Assembly: GCF_027594505.1 (NCBI RefSeq)
Contig: NZ_CP115149.1
Coordinates: 1,946,518 to 2,010,517, forward strand
Direction: 5' to 3'
Length of the DNA: 64,000 nucleotides
From: Tepidiforma flava
Lineage (GTDB): Bacteria; Chloroflexota; Dehalococcoidia; Tepidiformales; Tepidiformaceae
Shown: in pieces, positions 1-10,492 of the stretch
Position numbering within the stretch: the stretch's first letter is position 1
Layout: every line of letters begins with the position of its first letter
The notes under the pieces: model-generated
Told to the model about the DNA's origin: nothing
Seen by the model: the letters and a program-made list of their open reading frames with translations, nothing else
The model's database searches: none
Position numbers and translations under genes: made by a program

Positions 1-447
1 GGCGTCGGCGCGCGCGCCCTCGGCCCGCTCGTCGCCGAAACCCTCGCACTCCGCGGCATCGAACGCGCTCTCGTCGTCCACTCTGAAGACGGCCTCGACG
101 AGATCAGCCCCGCCGCGCCGACCCTCGCCTGGGTCGTCGGCGACGGCGCGGTCGCCGAGCGCGTCATCACACCGGCGGACTTCGGCGTCCTGCCCGGCAC
201 CCTCGAGGCCGTCGCCGGCGGCGACGCGGCCGCCAACGCCGGCGACATCCTCGCCATCCTCGACGGCGCCGAAGGCCCGAAGACCGACTTCACCGTCATG
301 AACGCCGCCGCAGCGCTCGTCGTCGCCGGCCGCGCCGCCGACTTCCGCGAAGGCGCCGCGCTCGCCCGCGACGCCATCGCCAGCGGCCGCGCCCGCGAGG
401 TTCTCGATGCCTACGTCGCCCTCTCCCGCGAGGCCGCCGGTGGGTAG
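1..447 (+). CDS. trpD: Anthranilate phosphoribosyltransferase, C-terminal part
   Basis: This is the C-terminal 148 residues of TrpD, which transfers phosphoribosyl from PRPP to anthranilate in tryptophan synthesis. The 5' end lies outside the window. The frame reads from base 1 to TAG at 445-447. The motif HSEDGLDEIS (residues 27-36 of the fragment) is the conserved glycosyltransferase family 3 signature, and the GDAAANAGD stretch fits the C-terminal domain. The gene overlaps the likely trpC start by 8 nt, so the two are probably translationally coupled. No trpE or trpG is visible; they may lie upstream. Confidence 0.93.
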   Translation, partial: GVGARALGPLVAETLALRGIERALVVHSEDGLDEISPAAPTLAWVVGDGAVAERVITPADFGVLPGTLEAVAGGDAAANAGDILAILDGAEGPKTDFTVMNAAAALVVAGRAADFREGAALARDAIASGRAREVLDAYVALSREAAGG

Positions 448-1273
448 CCCCACCATCCTCGACACCATCGTCGCCCGCCGCCGGGAGGATGTCGCCGCGG
501 CGAAGGCGGCGGTGCCCGCCGCGGCCCTCGAAGCGCAGCTCGCCGATGCGCCGCCCGTCATCGACTTCGCCGCCCGCCTCCGCCGCGACGCCCCCCTCGC
601 CGTCATCGCCGAGGTCAAGCGCGCCTCCCCCAGCAAAGGAGACATCGCCCCCGGCCTCGATGCAGCCGAGCAGGCCCTCCGCTACGCCCGCGGCGGCGCC
701 AGCGCTGTCTCCATCCTCACCGAGCCGACCTGGTTCAAGGGCACCCTCGCCGACATGGCCGCCGCCCGCGCCGCCGTCGACGCCCTCGGCCCGGCCCGGC
801 CCGCCATCCTCCGCAAAGACTTCATCATCGACGAGTACCAGCTCCTCGAAGCCCGCGTCCATGGCGCCGACGCCGTCCTCCTCATCGTCGCCGCCCTCGA
901 CGACGCCGCGCTGCGCCGCCTCCACGACGGCGCCCGCGCCCTCGGCATGCAGGCGCTCGTCGAAGTCAACAGCGCCGACGAAATGGCCCGCGCCGCCGAG
1001 CTCGGCGCCGGTCTCGTCGGCATCAACAACCGCGACCTCCGCAGCTTCCGGGTCGACCTCGCCACCACTGACCGCCTCGCCAGCCTCGCGCCCCCCGGCG
1101 CCCTCCTCGCCGCGCTCAGCGGCATCAGCACCCGCGCCGATGTCGAGCGCTTCACCGCCGTCGGCGCCGCGGCCGTCCTCGTCGGCGAGGCCCTCATGGT
1201 CGCGCCCGACCCCGCCGCAAAAGTCCGCGAACTCCGCGGCGTTCCCGCCGCCGCCCCCGGGAGCGCCCCGTGA
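440..1273 (+). CDS. trpC: Indole-3-glycerol phosphate synthase
   Basis: TrpC closes the indole ring, converting CdRP to indole-3-glycerol phosphate. Visible motifs are VIAEVKRASPSKG (first catalytic lysine), EPTWFKG, LRKDFIIDEYQ (second lysine), GINNRDL and SGISTRADV, in the usual order for the (beta-alpha)8 barrel. I prefer GTG at 440 because family members start with a residue run like GSPTILDTIVARRRED. An in-frame ATG at 407 would add 11 residues and overlap trpD further. The gene overlaps trpF by 4 nt (GTGA). Confidence 0.95.
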   Translation: MGSPTILDTIVARRREDVAAAKAAVPAAALEAQLADAPPVIDFAARLRRDAPLAVIAEVKRASPSKGDIAPGLDAAEQALRYARGGASAVSILTEPTWFKGTLADMAAARAAVDALGPARPAILRKDFIIDEYQLLEARVHGADAVLLIVAALDDAALRRLHDGARALGMQALVEVNSADEMARAAELGAGLVGINNRDLRSFRVDLATTDRLASLAPPGALLAALSGISTRADVERFTAVGAAAVLVGEALMVAPDPAAKVRELRGVPAAAPGSAP

Positions 1274-2005
1274 CCCTCGTCAAAATCTGCGGCATCCGCG
1301 ATGCCGCGACGGCCATCGCCGCCGCCGAGGCCGGCGCCGACTTCATCGGCCTCGTCTTCGCCGAATCGCGCCGCCAGGTCACCCCGCAGGCCTGCCACGA
1401 CATCGTCGAAGCCCTCGCTGAGCGCCGCCGCCTCGCGCCGCCGCCGGCCGACCTCGGCGGGCCTGCCCGCGGCGAAGTCTCCGCCCGCTCATGGTTTCCC
1501 GCCTGGGCCGACGCCATCGAACTCGCCCTCGCCCGCGCCCGGCCCCTCCTCGTCGGCGTCTTCGCCCGCATGACCCCCGCCGAAGTCAACGACATCGCCG
1601 AGGCTGCCCGCCTCGACCTCGTCCAGCTCTCCGGCGGCGAAGACGATGCCTTCGTCCGCGCGGTGCAGCGCCCCGTCCTCCGCACCATCCACGTCCGCGA
1701 CGGCGACGACGCCGCCGACATCACCGAGCGCATCATCCCCGGCCTCGCCGCCGCGACGCTTCTCGATACGGCCGTGCCCGGTGCCCTCGGCGGCACCGGC
1801 ACCGCCTTCGACTGGACCCTCGCCGAAGACGTCGCCGCCCGCTTCCCGGTCGTCCTCGCCGGCGGCCTCACGCCCGAAAACGTCGGCGAGGCCGTCCGCA
1901 CCGTCCGTCCCTGGGCCGTCGATGTCTCCTCCGGCGTCGAAACCGGCGCCGCCAAAGACCCCGAGAAAATCCGCGCGTTCATCCGCGCCGCGAAAGGTGC
2001 CAGCC

Positions 2006-2016
<11 letters not shown>
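1270..2016 (+). CDS. trpF: Phosphoribosylanthranilate isomerase with an insertion
   Basis: TrpF performs the Amadori rearrangement of phosphoribosylanthranilate. It starts GTG at 1270, overlapping trpC. The catalytic cysteine motif VKICGI is at residues 4-9. [33 protein letters not shown] and VDVSSGVE follow. It has 248 residues, whereas the family is usually near 205. The excess is a Pro/Ala/Arg-rich stretch at about residues 51-90, between the second helix and the LLVGVF strand. The active-site residues are intact, so I expect a functional enzyme. Confidence 0.94.
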
Positions 2017-3198
<1,182 letters not shown>

Positions 3199-3202
<4 letters not shown>

Positions 3203-4023
3203 GCGCTCCGGCGCAGCGCCCGCTCGTCCCCTGGGGGCCCCGCCAGGCCGCCTCCGGCATCGCCGCCTTCGTCGGCCTCCTCGTCCTCACCAACGTCGCC
3301 GCGCTCGCCATCGCCGTCGCCGCCGGGCACGAATTCCGCGCGCGCGATGTCGGCGACACCTTCGAAAAAGCCGCCCGCATCGCCCGGTATGCCGCCGAGC
3401 GGCTCGCAGCCGCCCGGGACGGCGCCCCCCTCCCCGAGCCGCCCGAACTCCTCGCCGACCAGGCGAGCCTCCAGATCCTCTTTCTCGTCACGGCGGTCTC
3501 CCAGGCCGCCATCATCGCCATCACCGGCATCATCACCGGCCTCACCGGCCGCGAACTCGTCCGCGCCCTCGGCCTCCGCCGCTTCCCGCTGGGCGGCGCC
3601 TGGCTCCCGCTCGCGGCCGTCTTCGCCGCCTACGTCGGCACCTTCGCCTGGGTCCAGCTCGTCGATGCCCTCGGCCTGGCCTGGCTCGAACCCCGCAGCA
3701 CCGTCCCCATCGAAATCACCCGCGACGACCTCACCCTCAGCATCGCCGCCGCCGTCACGCTCGTCGGCGCCCCCGTCACCGAAGAGCTCTTCTTCCGCGG
3801 TCTCGTCTTCGGCGGCTTCAGCCGCTGGGGCTTCTGGCCCGCCGCCCTCCTCTCCGGCCTCCTGTTCTCGCTCGTGCACTTCGACCCGGGCAGCGTCGTG
3901 CCCTTCTTCGCCATCGGCGTCGCCCTCGCCTGGCTCTACCAGAGGAGCGGCACCCTCTGGTATCCCATCCTCTTCCACTTCGCCTTCAACGCCGTCAGCT
4001 TTACCATCCTCGCGTTCGGATGA
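3199..4023 (+). CDS. CPBP-family intramembrane metalloprotease, CTG start
   Basis: This 274-residue membrane protein belongs to the CPBP (CAAX protease/bacteriocin-processing, Abi) family. The EExxxR motif is at E195-E196/R200, with histidines at 227 and 260 and N264, in hydrophobic helices. No ATG, GTG or TTG occurs in frame between the preceding stop-to-stop boundary and the catalytic core. The best start is CTG at 3199, overlapping the trpB stop as CTGA, with GGGGTGA 4 nt upstream as ribosome-binding site. A 275-aa paralogue follows with all catalytic residues at the same numbers, which supports this N-terminus. The substrate is unknown. It ends in an ATGA overlap with the paralogue. Confidence 0.85.
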
Positions 4024-4847
4024 ACGGCAGCCTTCGCCCCGCGCCATGGAACGAACTCCACGTCCTCGCGGGGCTCTGGCTGGCCGTCCTCGCGTACGCC
4101 ATCCCGTTCCTCCTCATCCAGCCGGTTGCGAACCTGTTCGGCGCGCAGGCCGGCTTCCGCGACGCCGGCGACGCCTTCGAAAAGGCTGCCCGCATCGCCA
4201 GCTACGCCGACCTCGCGCTCGCGCGCGCCGCCGCCGGCAACCCCCTCCCCGACCCCCCGCGCCTGCTCGGCGACCCGATCGCCGCGCGCGTTGCCTGGGG
4301 CATGGCCCTCGTCAGCTCGGCCCTCTTCGTCGCGGTCGCCCTCCTCGCCCCTCGCCGCCCGCTCCGCGACGTGCTCCGCGCCGTCGGCCTCGACCGCTTC
4401 GATGCCGGCCGGCTCTGGCTCCCCGCCCTCTGCGTTGCCGTCGCCTACCCGCTCACGGGCCTCTACGCCGCCGCTGTTGCTGCCCTCGGCCTCGACCCTC
4501 TCATCCCTTCCCCCTCCCCCGAGGGGCTCGAGCCCGTCCTCCGCGATCCCGCCGCGCTGGGGCTCTACGGCCTCGCCACCGTCGTCGCCGCGCCCATCAG
4601 CGAAGAGGCCGTCTACCGCGGCCTCGCCTTCACCGGCACCCTCCGCTGGGGCTTCTGGCCAGCGGCAGCCTTCAGCTCGGCCCTCTTCGCGCTCAGCCAC
4701 CGGGAGCTCGCCACCCTGCTCCCCTTCTTCGCCGTCGGCCTCCTCATCGCCTGGCTGTACTACCGCTCCGGCAGCCTCTGGGATGCCGTCGCCTTCCATG
4801 TGCTCTTCAACGGCCTCAGCTTTATCCTGCTCCTCGCGAGGTATTGA
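4020..4847 (+). CDS. CPBP-family intramembrane metalloprotease, second copy
   Basis: This is a tandem paralogue of the preceding gene: 275 aa with several predicted membrane helices. E195-E196, R200, H227, H260 and N264 match the first copy exactly. Shared blocks include [16 protein letters not shown] and PFFA.G...AWLY.RSG. It starts ATG in an ATGA overlap with copy one and ends 7 nt before trpA, so it is part of the tryptophan transcript. Known family members are membrane proteases or immunity proteins. A role tied to tryptophan synthesis is not established, and simple hitch-hiking in the operon is possible. Confidence 0.93.
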   Translation: MNGSLRPAPWNELHVLAGLWLAVLAYAIPFLLIQPVANLFGAQAGFRDAGDAFEKAARIASYADLALARAAAGNPLPDPPRLLGDPIAARVAWGMALVSSALFVAVALLAPRRPLRDVLRAVGLDRFDAGRLWLPALCVAVAYPLTGLYAAAVAALGLDPLIPSPSPEGLEPVLRDPAALGLYGLATVVAAPISEEAVYRGLAFTGTLRWGFWPAAAFSSALFALSHRELATLLPFFAVGLLIAWLYYRSGSLWDAVAFHVLFNGLSFILLLARY

Positions 4848-4854
4848 CCGCCCC

Positions 4855-5646
4855 ATGTCCCAGCGTCTCCGCGACACCTTCGCCCGCGCCCGCGAAGCCG
4901 GCCGCTCGCTCTTCATCGGCTACGTCACCGCCGGCTACCCCCGGCGCGACGAGACCGTCCCCATCCTCCTCGCCATGCAGGACGGCGGCGCCGACGTCAT
5001 CGAACTCGGCGTCCCCTTCTCGGACCCCATGGCCGACGGCGCCACCATCCAGCACGCCAACCAGGTCGCACTCGAACAGGGCGTCTGCCTCGCCGATTGC
5101 TTCGACTTCATCCGGGCGGCGCGCGCGCAGGGGCTCACTGCCCCCGTCATCCTCATGGGCTACTACAATCCGATTCTCGCCCGCGGCGAAGCCCGCGCCT
5201 GCGCCGAGGCCGCCGCCGCCGGCGCCGACGGCTGGATCGTCGTCGACCTCCCGCCCGAAGAAGCCGGCAGCTTCCTCGCCGCCTGCCGCGCCCACGACCT
5301 CAGCTTCGTCCCCCTCGTCGCCCCGACGACCCGCGACGAGCGCATCCCCCGCATCGCAGCCTGCGCCGATGCCTTTCTCTACTGCGTCAGCGTCACCGGC
5401 ACCACCGGCAAAGGCAACGTCGCCCTCGATGCCCTCCCCGCCTTCATCGAGCGCGTGCGTGCCCGGACGAACCTCCCGCTCGCCGTCGGCTTCGGCATCA
5501 CCACCCGCCAGCAGGCCGAGGCCGTCCGCGCCATCGCCGATGCCGCAGTCATCGGCTCTGCTATAATCAGCGCCATCGACGCTGCGGCGGAAGACCGCCG
5601 CGCGCAGAGCGTCAGGGAGTTCGTGGAGGATGTCTCCGGCCGGTAG
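4855..5646 (+). CDS. trpA: Tryptophan synthase alpha chain
   Basis: TrpA cleaves indole-3-glycerol phosphate and channels indole to TrpB. It has 263 residues. ELGVPFSDPMADG carries the catalytic Glu and Asp. ILMGYYNP, LVAPTT and the phosphate loop VGFGI are present. The ATG at 4855 lies 7 nt after the second CPBP gene. The long open frame upstream of this ATG overlaps the protease genes in another frame and is not coding. It is separated from its partner trpB by 1.65 kb of protease genes. Confidence 0.97.
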   Translation: MSQRLRDTFARAREAGRSLFIGYVTAGYPRRDETVPILLAMQDGGADVIELGVPFSDPMADGATIQHANQVALEQGVCLADCFDFIRAARAQGLTAPVILMGYYNPILARGEARACAEAAAAGADGWIVVDLPPEEAGSFLAACRAHDLSFVPLVAPTTRDERIPRIAACADAFLYCVSVTGTTGKGNVALDALPAFIERVRARTNLPLAVGFGITTRQQAEAVRAIADAAVIGSAIISAIDAAAEDRRAQSVREFVEDVSGR

Positions 5647-5660
5647 CGGACAGGTGATCG

Positions 5661-5718
5661 CGGCCCACAGACGGCCGGCTGCGCCTCAACAGGCGTGGCC
5701 GCGTCCCCCTGTGGGCCG
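5661..5718 (+). promoter_or_regulatory. Nested hairpin between trpA and aroH
   Basis: A perfect 10-bp inverted repeat (CGGCCCACAG at 5661-5670, CTGTGGGCCG at 5709-5718) encloses a second small hairpin, CGCCT-CAAC-AGGCG (5682-5695), flanked by GGCC/GGCC. No U-tract follows, so it is not an ordinary intrinsic terminator. It may be an mRNA processing or attenuation structure in the trpA-aroH spacer. It matches no riboswitch class I know. Confidence 0.5.
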
Positions 5719-5813
5719 TGCATATGGCAGTCCGCCGGCCGGGGCCTTTGGCGCCCGCCCATCCTGAGCGCACTGCCACCACACCCACGGAACACCCAGG
5801 AGGACCTGCGCGT

Positions 5814-6185
5814 ATGCCCGTCCGCGGCGTCCGCGGCGCGACTACTGTCGACCGCAACCAGAAGGAAGAAATCCTCGAGCGCACCCGCGAGCTCCTCATC
5901 CACATGGTCGAGGCCAACGGGATCCGCACCGAGGACATCGCTTCCGCCTGGCTCACCACCACCCCCGACGTCTACGCCGAATTCCCGGCCGTCGCCGCCC
6001 GCCAGCTCGGCTGGACGCAGGTTCCCCTCATGCAGAGCCACGAAATGTCCGTCCCGGGCATGCTTCCCCTCTGCATCCGGGTGCTCCTCCACTGGAACAC
6101 GGACAAAGCCCAGAGTGAAATCCGCCACATCTACCTGCGCGAGGCCGCCCGCCTGCGGCCCGACCTCGCCTCCCCAACCCCCTGA
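5814..6185 (+). CDS. aroH: Chorismate mutase, AroH class
   Basis: This is a monofunctional chorismate mutase that makes prephenate for phenylalanine and tyrosine. It has 123 residues, typical of AroH. The N-terminus [14 protein letters not shown] is the class signature; the active-site Arg region and the C-terminal RHIYLREA segment are present. The start ATG at 5814 has AGGAGG at about 5799-5804. The frame is open upstream to 5718, but that part lacks similarity. It is followed by DAHP synthase after 28 nt. Confidence 0.95.
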   Translation: MPVRGVRGATTVDRNQKEEILERTRELLIHMVEANGIRTEDIASAWLTTTPDVYAEFPAVAARQLGWTQVPLMQSHEMSVPGMLPLCIRVLLHWNTDKAQSEIRHIYLREAARLRPDLASPTP

Positions 6186-6213
6186 ACTACCCCGAAACGG
6201 AGCAAAAGAACCC

Positions 6214-7257
6214 GTGATCATCGTCGTTTCCCCGGAAGCCACCCCGGACGACCTCGACGTCATCATCAAGCGCGTCGAGGAAACCGGCCGCCAGGCCCAC
6301 CTCTCCGTCGGCCAGGAGCGCACCATCATCGGCGTCATCGGCTCCGATGAGCCCGGCCTCGAAGACGTGTTCCTCGCCCTTCCCCGCGTCGAATCCGTCC
6401 ACCGCGTCACCCGTCCCTACAAGCTCGCCTCCCGCGACTTCCGCCCCGCCGACTCCGTCATCGATGTCGGCTACGGCGTCAAGGTCGGCGGCACCGAACT
6501 CGCCATCATGGCCGGCCCCTGCTCCATCGAAAACGAAGAGCACATCTTCGATTCCGCCCGCGCCGTCAAAGCCGCCGGCGCCAACATCCTCCGCGGCGGC
6601 GCCTTCAAGCCCCGCACCTCCCCCTACACCTTCCGCGGCCTCGGCGAAGAAGGCCTCCGCTACCTCCACGCCGCCGGCAAAGCCCACGGCCTCCCCGTCA
6701 TCACCGAACTCATGAGCGTCCGCGACATCGACGCCGTCTGCGAATACGCCGACATCATCCAGATCGGCGCCCGCAACATGCAGAACTTCATCCTGCTCGA
6801 TGAAGTCGGCCGCGTGAAGAAGCCCGTCATGCTCAAGCGCGGCCTCTCCGGCCAGATCGAAGAATGGCTCCTCGCCGCCGAGTACATCATGGCCCAGGGC
6901 AACCCCAACGTGATCCTCTGCGAGCGCGGCATCCGCACCTTCGAAACCGCCTACCGCAACACGTTCGACGTCAACGCCATCCCGCTCGTTCGCGAACTCA
7001 GCCACCTCCCCATCATCGCCGACCCCTCCCACGGCACCGGCAAAGCCTCCCTCGTCACCCCGGTCGCCATGGCCGCCATCGCCGCCGGCGCCGACGGCCT
7101 CATGATCGAAGTCCACAACAACCCCGACCACGCGCTCTCCGATGGAGCCCAGTCGTTGACATACGACCGCTTCGCCGGGATGATGCGCTCGGTCGGCGCT
7201 ATCGCCGCTGCAGTCGAGCGGACGCTCCCGGGGGTGTGGGCGCCTGCCAGCGCGTGA
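6214..7257 (+). CDS. aroF: 3-deoxy-7-phosphoheptulonate (DAHP) synthase, type I beta with regulatory domain
   Basis: This enzyme performs the first step of the shikimate pathway, condensing PEP with erythrose-4-phosphate. It has 347 residues from GTG at 6214. Residues 1-70 form a ferredoxin-like regulatory domain ([21 protein letters not shown]), as in Thermotoga-type enzymes that bind aromatic amino acids. The barrel shows [35 protein letters not shown] and DPSHGTGK. Its place after aroH and the trp genes forms an aromatic amino acid cluster. Confidence 0.96.
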   Translation: MIIVVSPEATPDDLDVIIKRVEETGRQAHLSVGQERTIIGVIGSDEPGLEDVFLALPRVESVHRVTRPYKLASRDFRPADSVIDVGYGVKVGGTELAIMAGPCSIENEEHIFDSARAVKAAGANILRGGAFKPRTSPYTFRGLGEEGLRYLHAAGKAHGLPVITELMSVRDIDAVCEYADIIQIGARNMQNFILLDEVGRVKKPVMLKRGLSGQIEEWLLAAEYIMAQGNPNVILCERGIRTFETAYRNTFDVNAIPLVRELSHLPIIADPSHGTGKASLVTPVAMAAIAAGADGLMIEVHNNPDHALSDGAQSLTYDRFAGMMRSVGAIAAAVERTLPGVWAPASA

Positions 7258-7281
7258 TAGCGCACACGGTCGCAAGACCGC

Positions 7282-7317
7282 GCCGGCGCCGCCTCAGCGG
7301 GGGGGCATCGCGCCGGC
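7282..7317 (+). promoter_or_regulatory. Inverted repeat directly before the scpA ribosome site
   Basis: GCCGGCGC (7282-7289) and GCGCCGGC (7310-7317) form a perfect 8-bp stem with a 20-nt loop, ending at the AGGAG that serves scpA (ATG 7325). Upstream, CGGTC-GCAA-GACCG (7267-7280) is a second small hairpin. The pair could attenuate read-through or modulate scpA translation. No U-tract is present. Confidence 0.35.
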
Positions 7318-7324
7318 AGGAGCT

Positions 7325-8050
7325 ATGGCAGAAATCTCGCTGCCCGTCTTCCAGGGGCCGCTCGACCTCCTTCTCCACCTCATCGAGAAGGACGACCTCG
7401 ATATCACCGCCGTCTCCCTCGTCGCGGTGACCGACCAGTACCTCGCCGCCATCCACACCGGCGAAGGCTTCGACCCCTCCGCCCTCGCCGAGTTCGTCGC
7501 CATCGGCGCCCGTCTCATCTACCTCAAGTCCCGCGCCCTCCTCCCCCGCCCGCAGGGGGAGGAGGCGCCCTCCCTCGAAGACGACGACGTCGGCCAGGAG
7601 CTCGTCGAACTCCTCCGCGAATACCGCCGCTTCCTCCAGGTCGTCGACCTCCTCGAAGCCCGCCAGGACGCCGGCCTTCGCATCTACACCCGCCTCGCTC
7701 CGCCCCCCGACCTCCCCGAAGCCTCGCCCCTCGAAGGCGTCAGCATCGAGCGCCTTCACGCTCTCATGCTCAGGCTCCTCCAGCGCAAGCCCGCCGACCC
7801 GGCCCCCCGCGCCATCCTCCCCCGCGATACCGCCATCACCCTCGCCCAGCGGCTCGAGCAGTTCCGCGACCGCCTCCGCCGCCGGGGCCGCTTCTCCTTC
7901 CGGCGCGCCATCCTCGAATGCGCCAGCCGCCTCGAAGTCGTGGTCTCCTTCCTCGCCGTGCTCGAACTCCTCCGCGCCGGCGAAGCCGACGCCCTCCAGG
8001 AAACCCCCTGGGGCGACATCCAGGTCGTCGCCCTCGCCCCCGCCGCCTGA
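7325..8050 (+). CDS. scpA: Segregation and condensation protein A
   Basis: ScpA is the kleisin subunit of the SMC-ScpAB condensin. The N-terminus [19 protein letters not shown] is diagnostic. The protein is 241 aa, and residues 170-241 fit the winged-helix C-terminal domain. The ATG at 7325 has AGGAG about 5 nt upstream. scpB is not in the window, although scpA, scpB, rluB and cmk are often neighbours in other bacteria; here rluB and cmk lie 28 kb away. Confidence 0.94.
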   Translation: MAEISLPVFQGPLDLLLHLIEKDDLDITAVSLVAVTDQYLAAIHTGEGFDPSALAEFVAIGARLIYLKSRALLPRPQGEEAPSLEDDDVGQELVELLREYRRFLQVVDLLEARQDAGLRIYTRLAPPPDLPEASPLEGVSIERLHALMLRLLQRKPADPAPRAILPRDTAITLAQRLEQFRDRLRRRGRFSFRRAILECASRLEVVVSFLAVLELLRAGEADALQETPWGDIQVVALAPAA

Positions 8051-8088
8051 CGGCCCGCGGCCTCCATCTTCCGCCACGCACCCGCCCC

Positions 8089-8097
8089 TGCTACCCT
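8089..8097 (+). promoter_or_regulatory. Extended -10 promoter for the metK leader
   Basis: TGCTACCCT is an extended -10 element (TGN + TACCCT). It would start transcription near 8104, two bases before helix P1 of the riboswitch. The same TGCTAC pattern precedes several other genes in the window. Confidence 0.6.
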
Positions 8098-8105
8098 CAC
8101 TGCAA

Positions 8106-8166
8106 GCGTCAAGAGGGCGTCCCCGCCCGGCAACCTGGTTATGCCTCCAAGGTGCCAAACCGACGC
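8106..8166 (+). ncRNA. SAM riboswitch (SAM-I clan), compact form
   Basis: The leader of metK carries the SAM-I core. P1 is GCGUC (8106-8110) with GACGC (8162-8166). The invariant CAAGAG follows. P2 is a short GGGCG-UCCC-CGCCC hairpin (8115-8128), then GGCAACC. P3 closes with GGUGCC (8151-8156), followed by AAACC. P2 is too short for the usual kink-turn and pseudoknot, so this resembles reduced SAM-I or SAM-I/IV variants. A downstream GC hairpin (8199-8222) may belong to the expression platform. Location before SAM synthetase fits feedback control. Confidence 0.85.
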
Positions 8167-8301
8167 GGCCCTGCGGCCCCCGCCGCCGGGCAACAAAAGG
8201 CGGGCTTGCGGGAAGGCCCGCCCCTCGCCGCCGCACCCCAGCGGCACGGGGGGATTTTTCATGCCCGCGCGAAGGCAACTCCACCACCGAAAGGGCTCTA
8301 C

Positions 8302-9465
<1,164 letters not shown>

Positions 9466-9478
9466 CCGCCGCCCCCGC

Positions 9479-10492
9479 GTGGACGCCATCCTCCTCGTCG
9501 GCGGCCAGGGCACCCGGCTGCGCCCGCTCACAGCCCGCCGCCACAAGAGCCTCGTCCCCGTCTGCAACCGGCCCGCCATCGACTACCTCTTCGCGTGGCT
9601 CGAGCGCTCCGGCATCCGCCGCGCCATCCTCGCCCTCGGCCTCGCCAATGAAGACCTCGCCGCCCGCTACCCCGCCGGGCGGCACCGCGGCCTCGAAATC
9701 CTCCCCATCATCGAAACCGCCCGCCTCGAATCCGGCGGCGCCATCCGCAACGCCGTCGAGACCGCCGGCATCGACGACCGCTTCCTCGTCCTCAACGGCG
9801 ACGTCTACCTCGACTTCGATTTCGCCGCCGCCCTCGCGGCCCACGTCGAGCGCGCCGCCGACCTCACCCTTGCACTCCACGAAGTCGACGACCCCTCCAG
9901 CTTCGGCGTCGCGGTCTGTGACCCGGACGGCCTCGTCACCGGCTTCGTCGAAAAGCCGCCCCCCGGCGAAGCCCCTTCCCGCCTCGTCAACGCCGGCGCG
10001 TGGATCTTCGAGCGCCGCCTCGTCGACGAAATTCCGCCCGGCGCCGTCCGCGTCGAGGAGACCCTCTTCCCCTCGCTCGTCGCCCGCCGCCGGGTCGTCC
10101 TCGGCTACCGCTTCGAAGGCCACTGGGCCGACCTCGGCACCCCGGCCCGCTACCTCGCCCTCCACCGCGCCCTCCTCGGGGCAGGCGCTGCCATCCACCC
10201 CGGCGCCTCCGTTCACCCCTCAGCCGCGCTCGCCGGCGCCGCCGTTGGCGAAGGCAGCGTCGTCGGCCCGCGCGCCAGCCTGAGCGGCTCCGTCCTCTGG
10301 GAGCGCGTCCACGTGGGCGAAGCCGCCGAACTCGTCGACACCATCGCCGCCGACGGCGCCCGCATCGGCCCCGGCGCCCGCCTGCGCGGCTGCGTCATCG
10401 GCCCCGGCGCGACCATCGGCCCCGGCGCAGCGCCCCCGCCGGGCACGATCGTTGACGCAGACGGCCAGTATCATGAGCCCCATGCCGGATAA
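9479..10492 (+). CDS. Sugar-phosphate nucleotidyltransferase, GDP-mannose pyrophosphorylase-like
   Basis: The N-terminal domain is an NTP-transferase fold with ILLVGGQGTRLRPLT at residues 3-17 (nucleotide loop), LVLNGDVYLD and GFVEKP. The C-terminal 90 residues are a left-handed beta-helix with hexapeptide repeats (IHPGASV, IGPGARL, IGPGATI). The start is GTG at 9479, 337 aa. With the following phosphomannomutase and phosphomannose isomerase-type genes it probably makes GDP-mannose. Glucose-1-phosphate specificity cannot be excluded from sequence alone. Confidence 0.85.
   Translation: MDAILLVGGQGTRLRPLTARRHKSLVPVCNRPAIDYLFAWLERSGIRRAILALGLANEDLAARYPAGRHRGLEILPIIETARLESGGAIRNAVETAGIDDRFLVLNGDVYLDFDFAAALAAHVERAADLTLALHEVDDPSSFGVAVCDPDGLVTGFVEKPPPGEAPSRLVNAGAWIFERRLVDEIPPGAVRVEETLFPSLVARRRVVLGYRFEGHWADLGTPARYLALHRALLGAGAAIHPGASVHPSAALAGAAVGEGSVVGPRASLSGSVLWERVHVGEAAELVDTIAADGARIGPGARLRGCVIGPGATIGPGAAPPPGTIVDADGQYHEPHAG

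Noticed and set aside
8248-8259. Intrinsic terminator at the G-run plus T5 before metK
   Set aside because: The nearest stem is only 5 bp and sits 9 nt from the T-run; the alternative CCCC/GGGG pairing is weak. It may be part of the riboswitch platform but I could not support a terminator.
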